Shown here one piece after another: positions 23,001-31,891 of a DNA stretch of 64,000 nucleotides; within the stretch, counting starts at the first letter, position 1; the number at the start of each line of letters is the position of its first letter. Source of the DNA: Diorhabda sublineata. Its lineage: Eukaryota > Arthropoda > Insecta > Coleoptera > Chrysomelidae. Where the stretch lies: assembly GCF_026230105.1 (NCBI RefSeq), contig NC_079475.1, forward strand, positions 14,710,125 to 14,774,124. Direction: 5' to 3'. Position numbers and translations under genes: made by a program. Below the pieces are notes generated by a model that did not search any database, was not told where the DNA came from, and saw only the letters and a program-made list of their open reading frames with translations.

Positions 23001-23642
23001 AGATTCAAATTGACGTTGATTCTAATTTTAATCAATAACGCTACGACTCCGAGTAAAAACAAACGATTTGGTCATTTTGGCTATCGAACATGAAATAACT
23101 GATCTAATTAACATGAAAGAAATAATTAAAAGTTTGCAGAACTTAAAGTGACCAAAAAATTTTTGTGATTTTAGGGGGTTCCTTAAGGCATGTTACTTTT
23201 GTTCCCTTTTAATAATATGATATAATTTTTGCTTATTTGATTAAACAGTAATGTAGAATGTACTTGTTTAGGAGTATTGGAAAAACATTTTTTTATATGT
23301 ACTGTTTTATTGCTCTGATTAAAAAAAAATGTTTAATGGGGCGGCCAAAAAGCTAGAGCGGGCGCTGCTGGTTTGTTTTGCATAATATCATAATTCATAA
23401 AAGAATGCTTTATTCCTTATTATATCATTGTTGTCTTTAGATAAAAATGCAAAATTTCATCAGGTTTGAATATAGTTGTGAACACACAGTAAATGCAATA
23501 ATACAAATTCAAAGTATTTACCTGTAGCTATACTTCACTTTCCCTCCTTTGACATACGTTGATGTAAAGCAGTACCCATCAGTTTCACATGTGAAATTTG
23601 TTTTATTGCAAATATCACACTTACATTTTAGAGCCAAAATTT
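7883..23642 (-). CDS. babo: baboon-like activin/TGF-beta type I receptor, partial gene (three ectodomain exons)
   Basis: Three exons on the minus strand encode the cysteine-rich extracellular domain of a TGF-beta superfamily type I receptor: 23642-23522, then either 13553-13393 or 8028-7883. The first supplies the CxC..C..TCETDGxCF half, and each of the other two supplies CLD...C..CC...DFCN. All junctions have GT/AG signals and matching phase: the first exon ends with two bases of a codon, and both candidates supply the third base and end on one base. In the family this domain binds ligand at the cell surface ahead of a single membrane pass, a GS box and a Ser/Thr kinase. I looked for the transmembrane, GS and kinase exons at 1-7880 and for the signal-peptide exon upstream and found none, so the gene probably continues past the left edge. 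Baboon is preferred over thickveins or saxophone because Drosophila baboon is known for alternative ectodomain exons at this place. Family assignment is firm; the orthologue is likely. Confidence 0.88.
8222..8700 (-). mobile_element. Deleted mariner-like element, DUF4817 transposase fragment between inverted repeats
   Basis: Arms of about 80-90 bp pair: 8238 onward reads TTTACATTTCAGTCATTGAG, and the right end reversed gives the same. Between them the minus strand encodes a helix-turn-helix remnant: FVRNDESVTAV, an in-frame stop, RVFCRQFN, then NTILRWVNNFRTNGSILKKK and PPGPQRTA. This is the DUF4817 domain of insect mariner-like transposases. The catalytic domain is absent, so the element could move only in trans. 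Confidence 0.8.
9043..10440 (+). mobile_element. Decayed Crypton-like tyrosine recombinase element with inverted ends
   Basis: Broken frames from about 9280 to 10389 (main pieces 9395-9640, 9695-9943, 9904-10134, 10159-10389) read together as an insect Crypton-type tyrosine recombinase. They include STLWLTYLKLKGTLMVNN, KYSKLITYLKNKSVGYRHKK, a VPDTK segment, KKRGGWKSNTVVEGYIEDS and a terminal HNCTFNI. The segment that should carry the HxxR box (family HCFRRSSA) has shrunk to SRCSSAS, so a catalytic His is lost; at least two frameshifts are present. A 14-base inverted repeat, TTTTTCTACGTCCG, bounds the element at about 9046-9059 and 10427-10440. Confidence 0.78.
10771..11030. mobile_element. 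260 bp MITE with 25 bp terminal inverted repeats
   Basis: TGGTGGATCCACACGATACA at 10771 is mirrored at 11006-11030 (TGTATCGTGTGGATCCACCA-type end, one mismatch over 25 bases). Internal TGTCTGTACAGAC-type palindromes occur. No coding sequence, and no convincing target duplication. Confidence 0.75.
11590..13080 (+). mobile_element. 1.5 kb element with arms of about 430 bp enclosing a mariner-like transposase fragment
   Basis: The left arm (about 11590-12020) and right arm (about 12615-13080) are inverted copies: CAGGGTCCTTCAC, GACTAGTGTT, TTCAGCTAAAATAATTTCA, AAAGTCCACCATTTTTTAAT and TACCGAATTTCGCTATCTAA all recur reversed. Between them at 12178-12402 the plus strand encodes the end of a DDE transposase: HQWPPRSPDITPSDFFLWGY, then an ISPQEIRNATQDF segment before a stop. 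This is the WPPRSPDLTPxDFFLWG signature of insect mariner-like elements; the first part of the transposase is missing. Confidence 0.78.
13393..13553 (-). CDS. babo: babo-like alternative ectodomain exon (upstream copy)
   Basis: This 161 bp exon has acceptor TATGTTAG above 13553 and donor GTAACT from 13392. It encodes CLDKVSFFPPEEPRWCHQ, then a CCKESDFCN block and a tail of about 18 residues. The five cysteines (C, C, CC, C) match the second half of type I receptor ectodomains. It begins with the third base of a codon and ends on a first base, exactly like the exon at 7883-8028, so the two can replace each other without a frameshift. No kinase exon lies between them, which argues against two tandem receptor genes. 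Which ligand class this version would favour cannot be read from sequence. Confidence 0.87.
13795..14225 (-). pseudogene. Tc1-like transposase remnant
   Basis: The minus strand reads EEWERVLWSD...SKLESKRRVLVRR, a decayed middle, then FQQDNDPKHSSKLHKENLKE, IWPS, an in-frame stop, and SPDLNLIELLWDKLNRSV. These are the second and third catalytic blocks of Tc1 transposases (QQDNDPKH and SPDLNPIE). Stops and frameshifts make it non-functional. Confidence 0.85.
14230..14700 (-). pseudogene. Non-LTR retrotransposon reverse-transcriptase fragment
   Basis: The minus strand reads NMNDLQRLMDIVGILSR, FPVISRKLDEFQNLKLSYN, WVTKFNYL and, after a frameshift, WSSDVEIKCGVEGATSSF. This matches the region just after the YADD box in RTE/CR1-like LINE polymerases. 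It abuts the Tc1 fragment, so one probably inserted into the other. Confidence 0.75.
14832..15846 (-). pseudogene. Mariner element, nearly full length, catalytically dead
   Basis: The ends are related inverted repeats: left GTCTCAGAAGTTCCTGGACC, right reversed GTCCCAGAAGTACCTGACC. The minus strand encodes a mariner transposase in shifted pieces: MVKYWIADFKRGPTTYEDQH with RSGRPNEV (N-terminal helix-turn-helix), ETWLYYFTPETK, TVPSKSKVVASIFWDACGMI with FIDYLEKGKTIN, LHLAKKKVLFHQNNAPAHTS, SDYF, and a C-terminus ending near 14860. The family's first catalytic Asp (VDETW) reads Asn here (RNETW), and the second (HQDNAPAH) also reads Asn. Frameshifts break the frame. Confidence 0.9.
15847..16436. other. 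Noncoding stretch between mariner and piggyBac remnants
   Basis: AT-rich to 16080, then a GC-richer segment (16100-16320) that is probably the 5' part of the piggyBac-like element. Its terminal repeat and TTAA site were not located with confidence. Confidence 0.35.
16437..17010 (+). pseudogene. piggyBac-like transposase N-terminal remnant
   Basis: The reading starts MEDFCEPYTSKKR with an acidic serine-rich stretch (SSDEELSSDEEET). After a frameshift it continues VPGLKINVENKVSVEYFNIF, ATNEFYEFII, a stop, NTNRYAVDILARSEGTQSR and, after a further shift, WKDVTREELKR. The order GVPGLK...EYF...TNRYA...W..vt..E is the start of the piggyBac DDE domain. The catalytic aspartates are not reached. Confidence 0.8.
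17011..18586. other. Noncoding stretch with GCGC-rich patches
   Basis: Patches such as TCGCGCGCGCACG (about 17328) and GGCTGTGGCCGCCAG (about 17384) occur, with open frames on both strands that share no family features. The rest is AT-rich. Confidence 0.35.
18587..19800. repeat. Direct repeat pair of about 120 bp enclosing about 970 bp
   Basis: 18587-18709 and 19684-19800 align along their length. Both start GTTGTACCACTAGAGAG, share ACACCAAAA.TAGTCCATG and end TTGTAGGTACATAT. The interior is AT-rich with no coding signal. Candidates are two copies of one small dispersed repeat, a two-unit satellite, or the ends of a solo element. Confidence 0.6.
19930..20390 (-). pseudogene. LINE ORF2 C-terminal fragment
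   Basis: The minus strand reads MIHGMLVWSVLLYRVETWTL, KLEAFEMWLYKRILKIPWTD and, in another frame, KTSYVGHILRGDNYLLLQ. The VLLYGxETWTL..EAFEMWxYRR..IPWT pattern is the post-polymerase end of RTE/CR1-like LINEs. Stops and shifts are present. Confidence 0.82.
20391..21529. other. Noncoding AT-rich stretch
   Basis: No supported feature on either strand. Confidence 0.4.
21530..23374 (+). mobile_element. Decayed hAT element with terminal repeats and target duplication
   Basis: Element 21537-23367 begins CAGCGCCCGCTC and ends GAGCGGGCGCTG, perfect 12-base inverted repeats of hAT type. It is flanked on both sides by CTGGTTT (21530-21536 and 23368-23374). Inside, the plus strand encodes DUF4371/ZMYM1-like hAT transposase scraps: DNGANMRGRKAGVQSRI near 21670, ILQNCKKFFRDLRSEELFNE and VDAKEIADEIDVDSNFES near 22090-22210, and AIEHEITDLINMKEII near 23075, just before the end. 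A second partial copy of the DVDSNF segment at about 23010 shows an internal duplication. Confidence 0.85.
23522..23642 (-). CDS. babo: babo-like ectodomain exon, N-terminal half
   Basis: This 121 bp exon has acceptor TTCCAG at 23643-23648 and donor GTAAAT reading down from 23521. It encodes about 39 residues with the pattern KCKCDICNKTNFTCETDGYC, six cysteines in the spacing of activin/TGF-beta type I receptors such as ALK4/5 (CFCHLC...FTC..DG.CF). It starts with the last two bases of a codon and ends with the first two, which fits both downstream candidate exons. It lies 155 bp from the terminal repeat of the hAT element at 21537-23367. The preceding signal-peptide exon was not identified. 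Confidence 0.9.
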
Positions 23643-24099
23643 CTGGAAGGATAAATTTACACAATTAGATGATAAATCAACTCAAAAGAAAGTAAAAGGA
23701 AAGAAATTATTTGCTTAATAAAACGTCTTTTCATTAGCAAAATCTTAAATCTTATGGTATTAGCTTCAAAATGATATAAAAAAATGTTTCTTGCACAGTC
23801 CACCCTTTTCATGCTTGTTTACAATATTGCTAATTAGGGGTAACTGCCCTTGATAAAACGTTATATGAACCGTTTCACCAAACAAAATAGCCAACGATAG
23901 AAAATAATGCAGCCGCAGCTGTAACCGCTCACCCAACTACTCCTATTAAACAAAAAAATACAAAATACCAAAAAAAGTAACAAAAAAATAGGTATGATAT
24001 GATAAGCCGCCCCACGACGATTATCTTGATTATCATATATATTTTATGCGGAAACATTCACTTCCGGAGATACCGGAAATGGCCATTATCTCAGGAAGG
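23643..24099. other. Noncoding stretch upstream of babo-like exon
   Basis: AT-rich; begins with the polypyrimidine acceptor of the receptor exon (on minus). No further exon recognised. Confidence 0.35.
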
Positions 24100-24102
24100 A
24101 TA

Positions 24103-24404
24103 ACAGATATCGAACCATGGATAACTTTGTTCGATAGATCTCATCAAAATATACCTGTGTGTGAAAAGTCAGGATGATTGACGCATACGTAGAAGAGTTT
24201 CTGTGTTTTATCAGAAAATCTAGCCTAATCTTACAAAAATTACTAAACTTTCATTTTATCTATTGATTTTTTGTGAAAATAATGCATTTGCATCCTTTTT
24301 CCTCCGAAACTCTTCTGCGCTAGCGTCGATCATCATGAATTTTCACACACAGATAGATCTCGATGAGATCTATCGAACAAAGTTATCCATGGTTCGATAT
24401 CTTT
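24103..24404. mobile_element. Hairpin MITE with arms of about 100 bp
   Basis: 24103-24205 contains GATATCGAACCATGGATAAC and TTTGTTCGATAGATCTCATC. The complement of 24305-24404 reads the same with scattered changes, then both continue TGTGTGTGAAAA and GAAGAGTTT. The loop is about 100 bp. Confidence 0.75.
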
Positions 24405-24526
24405 TACCATTCACCATAACTCCAGCCCTACAGAAAAGTAATTCCTATATCAGTGCCAAGCCCAATAAATCCCATCCTCAACATGAAAAATTTCCTTAAC
24501 TTATCCAAAATAAAAACCCAACGAAT

Positions 24527-24551
24527 CTCTCTCTCTCTCTCTCTCTCTCTC
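24527..24551. repeat. (CT)n microsatellite
   Basis: About twelve uninterrupted CT units. Confidence 0.9.
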
Positions 24552-27500
24552 GCCCATCATTCCCAGTCAGCTTTCAAACGTCAACCGTTAACAACAAACA
24601 AGAATTCTACCTAAAAATGGACACAACAAGTGATAAAGCTACTCAAATGGTCAACAGAGAGAAATGACCAATTCATTGTCAGCACATCTCTGAGAAATCG
24701 GGCCCTCATTGGTGTTCATGTCTAACAAGAGCTGAGAGAAACGCGAGGAGTAGTAATGGGATAGCATCGAACAATTTTGAGTAAAGAAACTTATTCTTTC
24801 CATGGAAAAATTCAGAGCTGTTGTTAGGTCTAGAGGAGAGAAGCTATAACTGAATGCATAGCTTAGAAGTAGCTGTAAAATTATTCTTTGTGCCTTTTTT
24901 GATTTATTCTTATGTTGAATATATTCTGAATATTTTTCAATAGTTTCATATTATACTTTCACAAAACATTCACAATTCCATAACAATTTACAAAACATAC
25001 TTATTATCAAAAAGTTGGAATTGTTAAAAAAGAAAGAGTTTTTGATTATATCGATATATGGTAAATATCACAGAAAGTAAATCAGGTAGTAAATGCAATA
25101 AATCAAAATTTTCTTTACCATACTGGAAATTTAAGGCATTTAAATTATGAGAATATTTTCCTACAAGCATCCCACAGTATTATTTCTTAGAGTATTATAA
25201 AGAAACATATTGCCAGAAGAGCGGATGATAAAGAGACCAAGCAAACAAATGAATTCTGAAATGGGAACCACAACAGTATGCTTTTAAAGGATGAGGCAAA
25301 CCACGGACAATATGATCATATGAAGAGATTTAAATTGAAACCAAGGGGCACAGAATTGATAAGAGTGGAAAGATTTGAGGGACATCTGGCGGCAGTGAAC
25401 ACTTGAGACTAGTTTATGAAGGTGAAAATTTTGTTATTTTTCTATTCAGAAAGATTAATAATTCATCAGTTATTGACACAAATTTAATAGTATTTATCAA
25501 ATTATCTTTATCATAGTTTCATTTCATTGTATTAAATACCAAAATGCTGTTGATTAATATTCAACCAACTATTAGAACATCATTGCTTTAATCAAATAAA
25601 TAGGAGTCTAAAAAAATTATTTCAGAAATTAAGGATACCCAGCATTGCTTGTAAACAAAGTACAAAATTTTTATATTCACATCATGAATAGATCTGAAAA
25701 AAATATGGTAACTTAAAAGAAATGACATTGACCTAACATAAAATTAATTTATATATTAAAATTCATGTAAAGTTATACCACACCGGATAAAATATTTTAT
25801 TGTTTGTCTCAAAAGACATCAATTTATTCAGTTGTAGTCCAGTTACTATTTGTCAAATTTTTATGAATAGCTCAGTCAACCAGGTCAAGAAGTGTTAACC
25901 TAAAATTTATTTGGTTTTCAGTTAGCTAAATTGTACTGGAGTTTCCAGTGAAAATGTCGAAATGAAAAATCATTATATCATGTTCTGTAGAAGCAACAAG
26001 ATACAGATAAATAATACTTTGAATAGAATTTACCTCAAATAATTAAATGACTATACGAAATATAGATATGGGGATGCACAAAAGAATCAAGTGAAGCTAT
26101 AATACAAAGAAGCTTTTCAAGAATTCTATGTATGAACCCCTGGTATGTATCAAATCAAAATATCACGAGAAAATAGAAAACCACCTTAATGTTCTATTAC
26201 AACCACAAATTCTAACGAACAAAAGAAGAAATGACCAGCTGACTTTATGGAAGGATAGATGAGTATTATTGAAAATAACAAACTCCAAACAAGTGGAAGT
26301 TAGAGAGAGTCCATCAATGGATGGCAGTGGCCCTCAATCCATGAGATTAGCTCATAGAATATTCTGAGCTCATTTTGCTAAATGAAAAAAAAAGCAGAAT
26401 TGGTGATGGTCAGGTCATATAATACTGTAAATAATAACATAGGCAGAAAAATATTGAGTTAGGAATGAAAAGGAGCTCCAAGAGCCAAAAATAGAAAAAC
26501 TGGAGAAGTTAGGAAGACTGAATGGAACTCGCACTTGCTCCAAGAGCCAAAAATAGAAAAACTGGAGAAGTAAGAAGACTGAATGGAACTCGCACGTGAC
26601 CTCAAATGTTCTACCAAAGCTATTGAGTGATGGAATAACAATAAGTACCACTGATAATGAGTTTTGTGGTAAGCTAAAAAGGTCTAATGAATAGTTGCAA
26701 AAATGGAGAAAAGCAGGTGACCAAATACTTAGTGTATACAAATTGTAAGAATATTATACTAGAAATGTATTAAGACTGAAAAACTAGTCTATGTAAGAGT
26801 TAATTATGTTAATACCTAGGAGATTTTATCAATCTGCTTAGTCATTCTATTTTTGAGATTTTTTATCTTATCTTTTTCTACATTCATTCAATTATACTTT
26901 GATGAAGTACCACATACATTTAATTACCATATTTATATATAATTTGTTTTTTATAAATGTCAACTTCTAATTCGAATATTTACTGACACCTTGAATACCA
27001 AACTACCACTACAATTTGTAGACAGTGGATTTCTATATACATCATTTTTGCAGTTCTTATGAATTAGAGAACTAGGTTAGTAATTGGTTTTCAAAAAATT
27101 CTCTAGCGATCAAGGAAGCTAGATAATGTAAAATTTCTATTATTTATTGTTTTAGAGTATCTATTGAATTATTATAAGTATTTTTTACTAATAATAGCTG
27201 TTTTTACTCTTTAAAATAGCAAATGTAATAAATGATTTATATAGATTAAAAATAATTCATACTTGTTAGTAAATCTTGACAAAAATTTCGTACATTTTAA
27301 GTGGTACTTAACTAATCAAATGCCTTCTAGATTAATAGATCTAAATCAATTATATAAATATTAAACATCAATATCCAATCATATCAAGTTGAAATCTGTA
27401 ATATTAATAAGTAGTTATTTCTTTAATATTACAATAACAACTACAATACCGGTTATACTATGACATTTTAACATAGTATTATGCATATTAATAAAAATTA

Positions 27501-28399
27501 TAATGAAAAACTAATTAGGTAAATATTTAATATGCTATGAAGATTTTTATCAGAAATTTAGAGGAATAGCAACGACATTTAAGCAATTTACTATTATTTT
27601 CTATGGAAATTTAGAACAAGTAACCGATATTAAAAGTCAAAAGTAGCTGAACATTATATTATCTATTAAACAAATAGAAAACATCTAAAACTTAGTTATC
27701 GAAATACTTACCATTGAAATTTTGACAGAAATATAGAAAGCAAGAAAGAAATAAAGTAATCTTGAAAGTACCGCACATTCTGATTGGATATTTACAATAA
27801 AAATTAATCACATTCACAAATTTCAATAAAAGTATTTTATTAAAAATGGCTTGCCATTACGACTTTAATTACTTAATTGTTGACATTATCTTCTGATACA
27901 TTTTATGCAAATTATTTATTTGATTATTAAAGTTAGCGGGTAATAACCGAATTAACTCCGAATACCGATTTAATAAACTCACTGTTTATTTAAAACTAAG
28001 TAATTCATAAACAACTTCCACTTTCTCTGATCCACCATGTTATGTCTATTTTTGACAAAATGTCATAGTTTGATAGGACCGTATCACAGCTTGGCCAATA
28101 TAAAAATAAAAATATATAATTTTTTACTTCTTAGAACTAAAATCTAGGCCATTTATTATAAATAAAACCAAAAATTATATTACTAGTTCTATTATTGTAT
28201 TATTAATCAAAAGACATATTTATTCTAGATAATTATAACATGGCTTTATTTTTAATACTCTCAGGTTGGCTAACCTATTTAAAGTTATACTTCATTAAGT
28301 ATTTGTCATTTTAGTTAAAGTTGACCAATCACGTCGATAAATATGTAAATTTTAGTAAAAATTTTTAGTTTTGTTTAAAAGAAAAATTTTTGAATCAAA
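24552..28399. other. Long noncoding stretch before FITM2
   Basis: No gene supported on either strand. Part of 25200-26750 is less AT-rich and may be an unassigned retroelement. The last 300 bases before 28400 should hold the FITM2 promoter and leader, but no TATA or initiator is clear. The missing 5' exon of the babo-like gene could lie here unrecognised. Confidence 0.4.
26475..26598. repeat. 62 bp tandem duplication
   Basis: GCTCCAAGAGCCAAAAATAG starts at 26475 and again at 26537. The two 62-base units differ by only a few bases and both run through ACTGAATGGAACTCGCAC. Confidence 0.85.
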
Positions 28400-29500
28400 A
28401 TGGTTAGTAAAAGACGTTCGATTCACGCAACTAATCTAAATTTTAGACCAAATATAAATGCTTGCAACAATTCAGAACCAAAAGGCACTAAACCTACAAG
28501 TGAACCCACGTCTGTAAAAGAGATTTTAGTGTTAATGGTTATGTACTTGTGTAAAAAGTCGTTATTTTTTGATACAAACCTAAAAGTAGGAATATATTTA
28601 TCATGCCTTTTCGTTATATCCCTAATAGCGGATGTGTTAATGATACCAAAAACTTACCTTTCAAGATCAGACAATGTACTTAACAAGGTGTTTGTGAAAT
28701 TTGCATGGGGATGGAATTTAACACTTATTGTACCTTTTATCATTTTAACATCAGTGACTTATTGTTGTGGAAATAAACAAAAGATTTTAAAGAATCATAT
28801 GCCAAGAATACTAATTGCCACATTTTTTTGGTGGTTTTGGACATCACTGTTTAATTTCGTTGAAGCATCTCTTGGTAGATGTGCAAATAAAGATTTTGAT
28901 AGCAAAATACTATGTTTGAGAGAAGGTCACGTATGGAATGGTTTTGATCTTTCAGGACATTCATTTATATTGATTTATGGTAGTTTATTTTTAATAGAAG
29001 AAACAAGGTGTATAGTAAATTGGGATGCTATCAAAGATTATATAAGATTAGAAGAATATCAACGACAAACAAGGGATTCTAATGGTAAACCCAATCCATT
29101 ACGCAACTTAACAGATTCGGAATTGAAGGAAGTGAAGACCAATTATGAAAAATTCACACCTTATATAAGATTACTTTTTGTATTAGTAGCAGTTATCCAA
29201 ATTTTATGGGATGTGATGTTAATAAGCACAATGTTATATTATCATATTATGATTGAGAAGTTTCTTGGAGGTGCTTTTGCTATATTAACGTGGTTCTTCA
29301 CCTATCGCGTTTGGTATACTAAGCAATCATTACTTCCCAGACTACCAGGAGATGGTACTTTTAAATATATTAAAAGGACTCCAGTTCAATCTACACCTGT
29401 CCGATCTAGAAGAAAAGATAGTTTGACCGATCAAGGTCCGTTATTTATGGGTATGCCTATTTATGCCAATTATAAGCCTGAAGAATTATCTGTACGATAG
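28400..29500 (+). CDS. FITM2: fat storage-inducing transmembrane protein 2 homologue (FIT2)
   Basis: Uninterrupted 366-residue protein of the FIT family, ER multipass proteins that hydrolyse acyl-CoA (a lipid-phosphatase-like reaction) and are needed for lipid-droplet budding. The family signature GFDLSGHSFIL is at residues 181-191, with the proposed catalytic His187; the second conserved His is His282 (YYH). Hydrophobic segments lie near residues 63-84, 105-122, 136-154, 184-199, 256-275 and 286-303. The protein is longer than vertebrate FITM2 (about 262 aa), with an extended hydrophilic N-terminus (1-40) and a basic, serine-rich tail (306-366), as in other insect members. The ATG follows the leader ATCAAA and is the first in frame. 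A poly(A) signal AATAAA lies at 29650-29655. It converges with MOSPD2 and may sit upstream of, or within the 5' region of, the babo-like gene on the other strand. Confidence 0.96.
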   Translation: MVSKRRSIHATNLNFRPNINACNNSEPKGTKPTSEPTSVKEILVLMVMYLCKKSLFFDTNLKVGIYLSCLFVISLIADVLMIPKTYLSRSDNVLNKVFVKFAWGWNLTLIVPFIILTSVTYCCGNKQKILKNHMPRILIATFFWWFWTSLFNFVEASLGRCANKDFDSKILCLREGHVWNGFDLSGHSFILIYGSLFLIEETRCIVNWDAIKDYIRLEEYQRQTRDSNGKPNPLRNLTDSELKEVKTNYEKFTPYIRLLFVLVAVIQILWDVMLISTMLYYHIMIEKFLGGAFAILTWFFTYRVWYTKQSLLPRLPGDGTFKYIKRTPVQSTPVRSRRKDSLTDQGPLFMGMPIYANYKPEELSVR

Positions 29501-30030
29501 TTTTAGAAATTTGATGTTTTTGTTAGTTATACTTTTGTTTTTTGTATAATTTATATTTTTTATGGGAGTTGGGATTGTTAGTAATGGGGAAAACAGGATT
29601 GTTTGTTGAATGTTTGGTGAAATTTACATTACCTGAATTGAAGGTACAAAATAAATATTTTAATTATCTTTTTGGTGTTTCAATTAATTTTCATTTTCTA
29701 AATCCCGAATTTTCAACATTTTTCTATTTTTGCAAATTAGCTGAAACATTCATTGGAAAAAATAAGTTTCTTTTGCCTTACATAAAGCTATTTATTTTAA
29801 GATTAATAATTGTTGTACTTTATAAGGGGAAATATTATGTTTTATTTTATACAAATAATGCCCAACGGCGATTTGTTGCTCACTGTTAATAGAAAACGCT
29901 GGGTATTATAGCCATTTAACCAGTAGCAATCCTTTGAATGTCTAGTTAACATCAATTAACATTCTTTAATATCTATAAAAACAAAGTCTTATATTTGTGG
30001 GAAACAAATATCAATAGTCAACGAAGCACA
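29501..30030 (+). other. FITM2 3' untranslated and flanking region
   Basis: AT-rich sequence after the FITM2 stop with AATAAA at 29650. A 115-codon open frame at 29542-29889 has no family features and untranslated-region composition, so I do not call it a gene. A decayed LINE begins at about 30030. Confidence 0.5.
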
Positions 30031-30770
30031 AGAGAATTATTTATTTATTTACACCACCCTACAGCCAAAGGGCTAATTAAAAGGTGGGAAAGACATACAT
30101 AAAAGTTAACAATTGAACAAATTGTAAAGTACAAGTAAGCAACATTCAGATGAAGTGTAAATAATTACACACAAAAAAAGAAAGTGTGGCAGTTTTAAAA
30201 TTCTATGATAATTCTACCAAATACAAATAATGAGAAAGTTATAGAAGGGAACATTTTTTTTATGTTAGAAGTAGTGCCACAAAAAATATCCAGAGAGTTC
30301 TGCATTTAATAGTGATATTGATTCATTCGATAAAATGGAGAAAATTTGAATAGGCTCCACCAAGAATAATGTTAATATGCTCAATAAAGTTTAATTTACT
30401 ATCAAAAGTAACACCAAGATCTTTGAATGTTGCAGAAGTGTTAAGCACATTATTAGAAGTGCGATAATTGAAATGAAAGGGCTAATTTTTTTAGTGAAAG
30501 ATAAGGTATTTGCAAATGTTGAAAAGTACATTTTTATCACACCAATCACAAACTTTATGTATATCAGATTGAATTAAGTGATAGTCATTAATGTTCGACA
30601 TGGAATTATACAGCTTCAGTTGATCAACATAAAGGAGAATATTAGAATTTAATCCTCAGACAATGTCTTTTATAAATATTAAAAATAACAGTGGCCCAAG
30701 TACTGAGTCCTGGGGAACTAGGAAGGAAAGCTAGAAAGGTATTCTCAGTGTCATATTAGACTATATTAGG
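30030..30770 (-). pseudogene. Jockey/R1-like LINE polymerase fragment
   Basis: The minus strand from about 30720 reads VPQDSVLGPLLFLIFIKDIV, a stop, GLNSNILLYVDQLKLYNS, NDYHLIQSDIHKVCDWCDKN and then LGVTFDSKLNFIEHIN. VPQGSVLGPLLF...YADDTKLY is the core of LINE reverse transcriptases; the catalytic YADD is YVDQ here. Confidence 0.88.
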
Positions 30771-31849
30771 TTAAACTACCCCCAAAACCCCCGGTAACGT
30801 TTAAACCGAAGTTTGTCGGTAAAAGCCACCTATAAAGCAAGAAAAAGTCGATAGCTATGGTTTAAATTGACATTTGGGGTTTCTTCTTTTTTTCTCAAAA
30901 ACGGTAAGTATTATCGTGAAAATAGGTTAGATCCTAAAATTCTGTCTAAAAAAATGATCCTCATGTTTTCGGAGTTACCATTCCTGAGATATCGCGATTC
31001 TAAGAGTCACATTATACATGATGTGCACATATAAGCCACGCCACCTGTGAGGTACTCGGCGCGTTTTTTTTTACCCTGGTTTGCCCTGTAGGCCTCCTCC
31101 ACTAACTGTTATGATAATTTTAGGATAATATAAGGAAACAATACCCGTCAAGTTCTAGATATTACCTTATTATTGATATTAACACTGGGTTCACTATTGT
31201 TTTGATTTCTTTAGATATTTTAATCAGATTCATACTCTTGAAAGTACTTCAACAGTCATGTCTTCTTCAATTCGTTCTTCCTCTTGCTGGATGTTCATAA
31301 ATTGTTCAAATGTGGCTGAGTCATTAGTCTCTTCATTAAAATCGTAGAAAACTTCCCCTATTGTACTCAATTGGACATTTCCTTGCAATTGGTACGCGCT
31401 GGAGAGCACCTTTTTTGCAATTGAGGTTTTTTTGGTAAAAGTTACCGTTTTAAGAGAGAAATCCAAAAAAACTCAAATTTTTACCTTTGACCCCGAATAA
31501 GTTTTTTAGCACACATAGGATAGATGGGGATTTTTCAAACTCTATTTGTAATGGTAAACCCCAGCTCTCCACCAATATTTGGCTTTCCGGGATTTTTTGT
31601 TATTTTAAATACCTATATTGACCGGACTAAAAATAACAACAAAATGTAGTTGGATATTATTTTCTTCTTCGATACATTAGAATTGATTACATATATGATT
31701 GAAAACAAATTTGGAATCATAAAATATATTTAATATTTCTAATAAATCAACAGTTATATATAAAATTGTGTCATACTTAGAGAGACGACATAAAAACTGA
31801 AATGGCATTCGATTCGGTAATTGTTAAGCCTGTAGGAAAAATTCAATAT
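30771..31849. other. Unassigned repeat-like stretch between FITM2 and MOSPD2
   Basis: Mixed sequence with GC-richer patches (30780-30830, 31020-31100, 31370-31400). A 78-codon minus frame at 31230-31466 has an acidic glutamate-rich end but no family signature. It may be a decayed element. Confidence 0.35.
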
Positions 31850-31855
31850 TTTATT
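31850..31855 (-). terminator. MOSPD2 poly(A) signal
   Basis: AATAAA on the minus strand, 37 bases after the MOSPD2 stop codon. Confidence 0.6.
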
Positions 31856-31891
31856 GGAATTCTATGAAATAAAAAAGGCAGCGGGTCACTG

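Noticed and set aside
26415..26741. 108-codon and 60-codon minus-strand frames
   Set aside because: They arise from the 62 bp tandem duplication and show no family features.
29542..29889. 115-codon open frame downstream of FITM2
   Set aside because: It lies in the FITM2 3' region, spans the AATAAA, and has no family features.
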